Positions 58,477-64,000 of a stretch of DNA of 64,000 bases are shown here, piece after piece. Within the stretch, counting starts at the first letter, position 1, and the number at the start of each line of letters is the position of its first letter. Origin of the DNA: Immundisolibacter sp050250495 (GTDB taxonomy: Bacteria > Pseudomonadota > Gammaproteobacteria > Immundisolibacterales > Immundisolibacteraceae); contig NZ_JBFWOM010000001.1 of the NCBI RefSeq assembly GCF_050250495.1, forward strand, positions 186,001 to 250,000, in the 5' to 3' direction. Position numbers and translations under genes: made by a program. The notes below the pieces were generated by a model. The model saw only the letters and a program-made list of their open reading frames with translations, was not told where the DNA came from and did no database searches.

Positions 58477-58956
58477 ATGAATCTGCGCGACGAGATCGAA
58501 CAGTTCCTGTACCGCGAGGCGCGCCTGATGGACGAGCACCGCTTCGAGGACTGGGAGGCGCTGTGGACGGACGACGGCGTGTACTGGGTGCCGTGCGCGC
58601 ACGACGGTACGCCGGACACGGACGTCGCCCTCATCTACGCCGACCGCGCCGCGCTCACGCGCCGCCTGGCGCGCATGAAAAGCAGCGCCATGTACATCCA
58701 GGACCCACGCTCGGTGCTGGCGCGGCTAGTCGGCAACGTGGAGATCTACCCGGACGGCGACGACGCCGCGCGCGTGCATTCCACCTTCAACATCAACGAG
58801 TTCCGTCGCCGCGGCCACCAGACCTGGCTGCGCACCTGGGCCGGGCGCAGCGAGCATCACCTGCGCCGCGTGGACGGCGACTGGCGCATGGCCTTCAAGA
58901 GGGTGCTGCTGGTCAACAGCGACGGGGAGACGCCGGCGCTCGGCTTCCTCGTGTAA
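58477..58956 (+). CDS. Ring-hydroxylating oxygenase beta subunit
   Basis: A 159-residue SnoaL/NTF2-like beta subunit: F-L-Y-R-E-A-R-L-M-D-E-H-R-F-E-D-W, W-T-D-D-G-V-Y-W-V-P, and a C-terminal W-R-M-A-F-K-R-V-L-L-V-N. These match aromatic dioxygenase small subunits (BenB/BphE type). It starts 5 bases after the alpha stop. It has no catalytic residues of its own and stabilises the alpha hexamer. Confidence 0.9.
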   Translation: MNLRDEIEQFLYREARLMDEHRFEDWEALWTDDGVYWVPCAHDGTPDTDVALIYADRAALTRRLARMKSSAMYIQDPRSVLARLVGNVEIYPDGDDAARVHSTFNINEFRRRGHQTWLRTWAGRSEHHLRRVDGDWRMAFKRVLLVNSDGETPALGFLV

Positions 58957-59025
58957 CCGCGCGGCCGGCCGGGGCGCCGACAGGCGTCCGGTAGAATCGG
59001 CTGCCCCATCTCGCCGGCCTGCCCC

Positions 59026-59817
59026 ATGCCCGTCTACCCGCCCCTGCTGCTCGCTCTCGCCTACTTCGGGCTCGGCGCCGGCTACGGCTGGCAGTTGCGC
59101 GCGCCGGGCAAGCTGCTGCGCGCCGGCCTGCGCGCGCTCGCCGTGGTGCTTGCGCTGGCCCATCTCGCGCTGCTGGCGCAGGCGGTACCGGACGGCGACC
59201 TGACGCTCGGCTTCGGCAACGCCGTATCGTTGCTCGGCGCGGCGGTCGTGCTGCTGTTCGCCGGCGTTTCCCTGCTGCGCGGCATCGACAATCTCGGCGT
59301 CGTGCTGGCGCCGCTGGCCGGTGTGTCGGTGCTGCTCATGCTGCTGCCGGACCACTCCGCGCCGCTGCCGGTGAGCGACGTGCTGCCGCTGGCGCTGCAC
59401 GTGCTGCTGTCGCTCGCCGCCTACGCGCTGCTGGCGCTCGCGGCGCTGCAGGCGCTGGTGATGGCATACCAGGACGGGCGCCTGCGCCAGCACACGCCAG
59501 GCCGGGTGCTGCGCGTGCTGCCGCCGCTCGGCGACATGGAGCGCTTGCTGTTCCAGCTGCTCGGACTCGGCTTTGCGGCGCTCACACTCGCGCTGCTGTC
59601 GGGCGTGCTGTTTCTGGGCGACATCTTCGCGCCGCACCTGATCGAGAAGACCGTCCTGTCGATCGCCGCCTGGGTCGTCATTGGCACGCTGCTCGTCGGC
59701 CGCCGGCGCGCCGGCTGGCGGGCGCAGACCGCGGTGCGCTGGACGCTCGCCGGCTTCGCCCTGCTGGCGCTGGGGTATCTGGGCAGCAAGTTCGCGCTGG
59801 AGTTCGTGCTGGCTTGA
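59026..59817 (+). CDS. CcsA/YpjD-like cytochrome c assembly family membrane protein
   Basis: A 263-residue protein with about eight hydrophobic helices. It fits the YpjD branch of the cytochrome-c-assembly (CcsA/CcmC) family, located next to rather than inside a ccm operon, and it lacks the W-W-D haem-handling motif. Its function is unproven. It probably belongs with the ffh/16S-processing neighbourhood in other genomes, but no such genes are in this window. Confidence 0.82.
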   Translation: MPVYPPLLLALAYFGLGAGYGWQLRAPGKLLRAGLRALAVVLALAHLALLAQAVPDGDLTLGFGNAVSLLGAAVVLLFAGVSLLRGIDNLGVVLAPLAGVSVLLMLLPDHSAPLPVSDVLPLALHVLLSLAAYALLALAALQALVMAYQDGRLRQHTPGRVLRVLPPLGDMERLLFQLLGLGFAALTLALLSGVLFLGDIFAPHLIEKTVLSIAAWVVIGTLLVGRRRAGWRAQTAVRWTLAGFALLALGYLGSKFALEFVLA

Positions 59818-59856
59818 GCAGGCGCAAGGAGTTCGTGCTGGCGCGTTGAGTCGCGC

Positions 59857-59883
59857 TGTGGGAGGCCCGCCCTCGGGCCGAAT
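59857..59883 (+). repeat. REP-like palindromic element (type B)
   Basis: Exact copy of 11461-11487 (TGTGGGAGGCCCG... CGGGCCGAAT). It lies in the convergent gap after the CcsA-like gene, with a type A element in the opposite orientation 20 bases away. Confidence 0.7.
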
Positions 59884-59903
59884 CGTGCTGCACCAGGCGA
59901 ACA

Positions 59904-59929
59904 ATTCGCGGCGGGGGCGCCACGCCCAC
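59904..59929 (-). repeat. REP-like palindromic element (type A, variant)
   Basis: Read on the minus strand: GTGGGCGTGGCGCC then CCCGCCGCGAAT. It differs from the 11408-11433 copy at two bases only. It pairs with 59857-59883 as an inverted couple. Confidence 0.65.
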
Positions 59930-59943
59930 CACTCGACCCTGGG

Positions 59944-60747
59944 CTAGCCCACGCCCTCGGCGCTGTAGCGCGCGAGCAGGCCCGTCCGGCGCGCGTGCGC
60001 GAACACCCGTCGCAGCGCCCAGCCGGCGAGCAGCAGATGCACCGCCGTCAGCGCCACCGCGAGCCCGAGTTCCGCCACCGGCATGCGGCCTCCCGCCAGC
60101 AGCGCGCGCAGGCCCTCGAACACGTGCGACGGCGGCAGGCACCAGCCGATCGCGCGCATCCATGCCGGCAGCGTCGCGAGTGGGTAGAACACGCCGACGA
60201 ACGGCGACAGGATGGCCGGGATTGGCCAGATCAGCCACTCGGCGGCCGGGCCGTAGCGCAGCACGAGCGCGCAGCCGAAAAGCCCCAGCGCCACGCCAAA
60301 GCCGAACAGCACCAGCAGGAACGCACCCAGGCGCAGCCCGAGCGGCGCGAACGAGAGCCCGAACAGCGAGGTCGCCAGCAGCAGCATCACGGCCAGACCG
60401 ATGGCGCTCGTGACCACCGCCGCCGCCACCAGCCCGGCGGCGTACTCGCCAAGCCCGAGCGGGCTGCCGAACAGGTTCACGAAATTGCGCGACCACACGT
60501 CCTCGAAGAACGGCATGGTCACGCCCTGCATCACGCGGGTGAAGAAATCCCACAGCAGCACGGCGCCGAGCAGCGCCGGCAGCAGCGGGTGCGTGGCGCG
60601 CGCTATCGCCTCGACGTAGCGGGCGATGTAGCCCCACAGCACCATGTCCACCGCCACCCAGGCGAACAGCGGCAGCACGCGCGCCGGCGAGCCGCGCATG
60701 AGGTCGAACTGCCGGCGCAGGAGCGCCGCGACGCGCCGGCCGTTCAC
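59944..60747 (-). CDS. ABC-2 type transporter permease
   Basis: A 267-residue permease with about six hydrophobic helices and a conserved W-x-R-N-F-V-N-L-F motif, typical of ABC-2 export systems (YadH/NodJ type). It exports a lipid, glycan or drug. GTG 60747 overlaps the ATPase stop by 4 bases, indicating a two-subunit exporter. Confidence 0.87.
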   Translation of the reverse strand: MNGRRVAALLRRQFDLMRGSPARVLPLFAWVAVDMVLWGYIARYVEAIARATHPLLPALLGAVLLWDFFTRVMQGVTMPFFEDVWSRNFVNLFGSPLGLGEYAAGLVAAAVVTSAIGLAVMLLLATSLFGLSFAPLGLRLGAFLLVLFGFGVALGLFGCALVLRYGPAAEWLIWPIPAILSPFVGVFYPLATLPAWMRAIGWCLPPSHVFEGLRALLAGGRMPVAELGLAVALTAVHLLLAGWALRRVFAHARRTGLLARYSAEGVG

Positions 60748-61481
60748 GCGAGTTCCCCGCCAGCCAGGCGCAGGAACAGTGCCTCCAGAGACGCCGCGCC
60801 GTGCGCCCGCACGAGCTCGCCAGGCGCGCCCTCCAGCAGGATGCGGCCGTGTGACAGCAGCAGCACGCGATCGCACACCGCCTCCACCTCGGCCATGTTG
60901 TGCGAGGTCCACAGCGCGCCGCGGCCGTGCCCGCGCGTGAGCTGCACGATGTGCTCGCGCAGCGCGAGCGCCGCAGCGGGATCGAGCGAGGCGGTGGGCT
61001 CGTCGAGCAACAGCAGCGCCGGCGCGTTCAGCATCGCCTTGGCGAGCCCGACGCGCGCCTGCTCGCCGGACGACAAGAGACCATAACGGCGGTCGGCCAG
61101 CGCATCGAGGCCGAATTCCGCCACCACCGCGTCGACGCGCTCGGCGGCGCGCGACACGCCGTACAGCCCGGCGAACAGGCGCAAATTTCGCCGCACCGTG
61201 AGGTTGCCCGGCAGCGCGGCATAGACAGCGGAGAAATTGGCGTGCGACAGCGCCGCCGCACGCCGGCGGGCGAGGTCGATGCCGTCGATGGCGATGTCGC
61301 CCGCGTCCGGCTCCAGCAGGCCGAGCACCATGTTGATGATGGTGGTCTTGCCGGCGCCGTTCGGACCCAGCAGGCCGACGATCTCGTCCCGCGCCACGCG
61401 AAAGCTCACGCCGTCCACCGCCGGCCGGCCGGCGTACGCTTTGGCGAGGCCGCGCACCGCCAGCACTGGCGCGTCAGTCAT
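60744..61481 (-). CDS. ABC transporter ATP-binding protein
   Basis: A 245-residue ATPase. Walker A is G-P-N-G-A-G-K-T-T (residues 39-47), the signature is L-S-S-G-E-Q, Walker B is L-L-L-L-D-E-P, and the switch His lies in W-T-S-H-N. It is of the YadG/NodI type and powers the adjacent permease. Its start overlaps the rdgB gene end by 8 bases. Confidence 0.93.
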   Translation of the reverse strand: MTDAPVLAVRGLAKAYAGRPAVDGVSFRVARDEIVGLLGPNGAGKTTIINMVLGLLEPDAGDIAIDGIDLARRRAAALSHANFSAVYAALPGNLTVRRNLRLFAGLYGVSRAAERVDAVVAEFGLDALADRRYGLLSSGEQARVGLAKAMLNAPALLLLDEPTASLDPAAALALREHIVQLTRGHGRGALWTSHNMAEVEAVCDRVLLLSHGRILLEGAPGELVRAHGAASLEALFLRLAGGELA

Positions 61482-62082
61482 TCACCGAAGCGAGCAGGTT
61501 CCGCAGGAAGGCGCGCAGCGCGGCCGTGGCCTGCGCGCGGTGGCTCAGGCGCGCCTTGTCGGCCGGGTCGAGCTGCGCCGCGGTGCAATCCAGCGCCGGC
61601 ACGCGAAACAGCGGGTCGTAGCCGAAACCGTTGCCGCCGGCTTCCGCGAGCGCGATCTCGCCCTGCCAGGTGCCGGTGAAGACTTCCGGCCATGGGTCGT
61701 CTGCGTGTCGCAGGTACACCAGCACGCAGCGAAAGCGCGCCCGGCGCGCGCCCGGCGGCACGTCCGCGAGACGCTCCAGCAGCAAGCGCCGATTGGCGGC
61801 ATCGTCCGCATCGGGCCCGGCAAAGCGCGCCGAGCGCACGCCGGGCGCGCCGGACAGGGCATCGACTTCGAGCCCCGAATCGTCCGCCAACGCCGGCAGG
61901 CCGCTCGCCTGGGCGGCGAAGCGCGCCTTGAGGATGGCGTTCTCGACGAAGCTTGGCGCCGTTTCCTCGGCCGCGTCGGCAGTGAAGTCGGCCAGCGACG
62001 CGAGCATCAGCGGCAGGTCCGCCAGCAGGCCGCGCAGCTCGGCGAGCTTGCCGCGGTTGCCGCTCGCCAGCACGAGCCGCAT
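61474..62082 (-). CDS. rdgB: XTP/dITP diphosphatase
   Basis: A 202-residue Ham1/RdgB protein. The start L-V-L-A-S-G-N-R-G-K-L-A-E-L, F-V-E-N-A-I-L-K-A-R, A-D-D-S-G-L-E-V and G-F-G-Y-D-P-L-F are all present. It removes deaminated purine nucleotides from the pool. ATG 62082 overlaps the rph stop by one base. Confidence 0.95.
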   Translation of the reverse strand: MRLVLASGNRGKLAELRGLLADLPLMLASLADFTADAAEETAPSFVENAILKARFAAQASGLPALADDSGLEVDALSGAPGVRSARFAGPDADDAANRRLLLERLADVPPGARRARFRCVLVYLRHADDPWPEVFTGTWQGEIALAEAGGNGFGYDPLFRVPALDCTAAQLDPADKARLSHRAQATAALRAFLRNLLASVND

Positions 62083-62798
62083 CAGCCTTCCAGGGCGGCG
62101 CGTTGCAGCGCGATCAGCTCCGCCACGCCCTGCTGGCCGAGCGCGAGCATCTGCTGGAGTTCGTCGTTGCGGAACGCGTGGCCTTCGGCGGTGCCCTGAA
62201 TCTCGACGAAGGCGCCGGCGTCGTTGATGACGAGGTTCATGTCGGTCTCGGCAGTGGAATCCTCGGCGTAGTCGAGATCCAGCACCGGCTGGCCGCCGAA
62301 GATGCCGACCGATATGGCGGCAATGGCGCCGTGGATCGGATCGCGCGTCACCGCGCGCCGCTTGCGCAGGCTCGCCACCGCGTCCACCAGCGCCACGTAG
62401 GCGCCGGTGATGGCGGCCGTACGCGTGCCGCCGTCGGCCTGGATCACGTCGCAGTCGAGCGTGACGGTACGCTCGCCGAGCGCGGACAGGTCCACCACCG
62501 CGCGCAGCGCGCGGCCGATCAGGCGCTGGATTTCGAGCGTGCGCCCGCCCTGGCGGCCGCTCGCCGCCTCGCGCGAGTTCCGCGTATGGGTGGCGCGCGG
62601 CAGCATGCCGTACTCGGCCGTCACCCAGCCGCTGCCGGAGCCGCGCTTGAAGCCCGGCACGCGCTCCTCGACGCTCGCCGTGCAGATGACGCGCGTGTCG
62701 CCGAAGCCGACCAGCACCGAGCCCTCGGCGTGCTTGCTGAAATGACGGGTGATGGTGACCGGACGCAACTGGTCCGGCCGACGGCCGCTCGGGCGCAT
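62082..62798 (-). CDS. rph: Ribonuclease PH
   Basis: A 238-residue phosphorolytic exoribonuclease. M-R-P-S-G-R-R-P-D-Q-L-R-P at the start, G-D-T-R-V-I-C-T-A, E-Y-x-M-L-P-R-A-T, R-L-I-G-R-A-L-R and A-I-T-G-A-Y-V-A-L match the family. It trims tRNA 3' ends. The ATG at 62798 is the family start; it is divergent from yicC. Confidence 0.96.
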   Translation of the reverse strand: MRPSGRRPDQLRPVTITRHFSKHAEGSVLVGFGDTRVICTASVEERVPGFKRGSGSGWVTAEYGMLPRATHTRNSREAASGRQGGRTLEIQRLIGRALRAVVDLSALGERTVTLDCDVIQADGGTRTAAITGAYVALVDAVASLRKRRAVTRDPIHGAIAAISVGIFGGQPVLDLDYAEDSTAETDMNLVINDAGAFVEIQGTAEGHAFRNDELQQMLALGQQGVAELIALQRAALEG

Positions 62799-62969
62799 GG
62801 GGAATCCTGGGAGGTGGCAAACGGGGAGGCCCGCGGCGCGACGTGCGCAACGCGACGGCGCGGCGGGTGCCGGTAGTTTAGCCCCCGCCGTTGCGGCACC
62901 CGGTCGTGCAGCCCGGCGAAGCCGCTCCGCTACACTTCCCGCCCGCCTCAAACCGCTCCCGGACCGCCC

Positions 62970-63839
62970 ATGATTTCCAGCATGACCGCCTTTGCCCGCG
63001 CCAGCCGCAGCGGACCGCAGGGCGACTTCACCTGGGAGCTGCGCAGCGTCAATCACCGCTACCTCGAACTGTCACTGCGCCTGCCGGACGCGCTGCGCGG
63101 CCTCGAACCGCGCGTGCGGGAACTGGCGAGCCGCGAGCTTGGCCGCGGCAAGGTGGACATCACGCTGCGCCACGCGTCGCCAGTGGGCGCGGCCAGGCTC
63201 GACATCGACGACGCGGCGCTGACTGCCCTGCTGGCCGCCGCCGCCCAGGTGCGCGACCGCCTCGGCGCACACGCCACGCCGCCCGATCCGCTCGACATGC
63301 TGCGCTGGCCGGGCGTGGTCAAGTCCGCCGAGGGCGCCGATCAGGACGCCATTGATGCCGCGGCGCTTGGCGGTCTGCAGGCAGCGTTTGCGGAACTGAA
63401 GGCGACGCGCCAGCGCGAGGGCGAGCGCCTCGCGGCGCTGATCGAGGAGCGCGCCGCCGGCGTGCTGGAACTGGCGCAAAAAATCGGTGCGCGCATGCCG
63501 GCGCTGCGCGACGCCTGGCGCGAGAAAATCCGCGAGCGCATCGCCGCGCTCGGCACGCCGGTCGAGCCGGCGCGTCTCGAACAGGAACTCGTGCTTGCCG
63601 TGCAGAAGGGCGACATTGCCGAGGAACTCGACCGCATCGGCATCCATGTGAAGGAAATCCGCGACTGCCTCGCCAAGGGTGGCGCCGTCGGCCGACGGCT
63701 CGACTTCCTCATGCAGGAACTCGGCCGCGAGGCCAACACCGTGGGCTCCAAGGCCATCGACATGGAAGTCACGCAGGCCGCGGTGGGCCTCAAGGTGCTG
63801 ATCGAGCAGATGCGCGAGCAGACTCAGAACATCGAATAA
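62970..63839 (+). CDS. yicC: YicC family endoribonuclease-like protein
   Basis: A 289-residue protein: I-S-S-M-T-A-F-A-R at the start, E-L-R-S-V-N-H-R-Y-L-E-L, and the C-terminal G-R-R-L-D-F-L-M-Q-E-L-G-R-E-A-N-T-V-G-S-K. It is a stress-linked RNase family that often precedes gmk and rpoZ. The divergent arrangement with rph is conserved in many gammaproteobacteria. Confidence 0.95.
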   Translation: MISSMTAFARASRSGPQGDFTWELRSVNHRYLELSLRLPDALRGLEPRVRELASRELGRGKVDITLRHASPVGAARLDIDDAALTALLAAAAQVRDRLGAHATPPDPLDMLRWPGVVKSAEGADQDAIDAAALGGLQAAFAELKATRQREGERLAALIEERAAGVLELAQKIGARMPALRDAWREKIRERIAALGTPVEPARLEQELVLAVQKGDIAEELDRIGIHVKEIRDCLAKGGAVGRRLDFLMQELGREANTVGSKAIDMEVTQAAVGLKVLIEQMREQTQNIE

Positions 63840-63905
63840 CCATCGGCGCGGCGGAGTCCGACGTTGCCCCTCCGTGAGTAGCGTTCCGCTTCGGAATTCT
63901 TGAGT

Positions 63906-63927
63906 GGCTGCCATCGCTCTGGCAGCC
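63906..63927. terminator. Stem-loop after yicC
   Basis: GGCTGCCA and TGGCAGCC form an 8-base stem around a six-base loop, about 67 bases after the yicC stop. No T-run follows. It could end the yicC transcript or be part of the next gene's leader. No gene was supported in the last 161 bases of the window. Confidence 0.35.
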
Positions 63928-64000
63928 AAGTGCCGGGAATACACGGCGGGCGTCAGCCTGCGCAGTGCATTCTCCTGTCTTTCCTCGGCGCCGAGGCACT

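Noticed and set aside
63790..63999. Small minus-strand gene at the right edge
   Set aside because: It overlaps the end of yicC, has no ribosome site and no family similarity.

Overview
The window is very GC-rich, densely coded chromosomal DNA. It most likely comes from a gammaproteobacterium with a large aromatic-catabolism repertoire. Reasons: a prfB gene with the classic programmed frameshift followed directly by lysS, a PagL-type lipid A deacylase and a WaaC-type heptosyltransferase, an S-methyl-5'-thioinosine phosphorylase next to a phosphoribosyltransferase, Pseudomonas-like REP palindromes, and three Rieske ring-hydroxylating oxygenase alpha subunits. The mix resembles Immundisolibacter-type polycyclic-aromatic degraders, but that genus assignment is inference. 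No rRNA, tRNA, CRISPR array, transposase or integrase was recognised.

Layout. 1-8079 (minus strand): one long, tightly overlapping run. It begins with a thermostable-hemolysin/GNAT-like protein, an AMP-forming ligase, a haem-oxygenase-like diiron protein and an SDR, which together look like a small-molecule or lipid biosynthetic cassette. It continues with a TPR protein, an OmpR-type two-component system, a cupredoxin-like protein, an FTR1 permease and a barrel-like exported protein cut by the window edge. A PmrA-box-like repeat lies just upstream at 8094-8110. 8165-11364 (plus): methyltransferase, LemA and M48 protease. 11507-17405: a catabolic block (NahE-like hydratase-aldolase, 3-hydroxyisobutyrate-dehydrogenase-like enzyme, cupin, TauD-like dioxygenase, enoyl-CoA hydratase, GFA protein, alpha/beta-hydrolase without a nucleophile serine). 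17542-20131: prfB-lysS. 20178-21143: an AT-richer unknown gene and a repeat-rich spacer. 21144-22950: Nudix and Rieske alpha subunit.

22988-32362 is a surface-glycan locus, probably LPS core: a sulfotransferase and three glycosyltransferases on the minus strand, then an O-antigen-ligase-like protein, a heptosyltransferase, two glycosyltransferases and a polysaccharide deacetylase on the plus strand. 32395-33471 holds a stand-alone adhesin retention module beside a LuxR-type regulator with a degenerate receiver. 33585-37170 links polyamine synthesis (pyruvoyl arginine decarboxylase, SpeE) with salvage of its methylthioadenosine by-product (MTIP, phosphoribosyltransferase), with galU between them. 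SPOR protein and argS follow.

39818-48675 is the most unusual region, a catabolic cluster on the plus strand. It has a DszB-like desulfinase with the catalytic Cys/His/Arg conserved, a 4,5-dihydroxyphthalate-decarboxylase-like protein, a deiodinase-fold protein with Asp at the selenocysteine position, a Rieske alpha/beta pair, an aromatic-acid MFS transporter, two more periplasmic-binding-fold proteins without signal peptides, and a DszC-like member of the acyl-CoA dehydrogenase superfamily. A plausible reading is import and breakdown of a sulfonated, carboxylated or halogenated aromatic compound.

48739-63839 is mostly housekeeping: dtd, bipA, OsmC, thioesterase, pagL, glpK, yaeQ, OmpA lipoprotein, maf, HAD, a second Rieske alpha/beta pair whose alpha gene carries a one-base frameshift, a CcsA-like protein, an ABC exporter, rdgB, rph and yicC.
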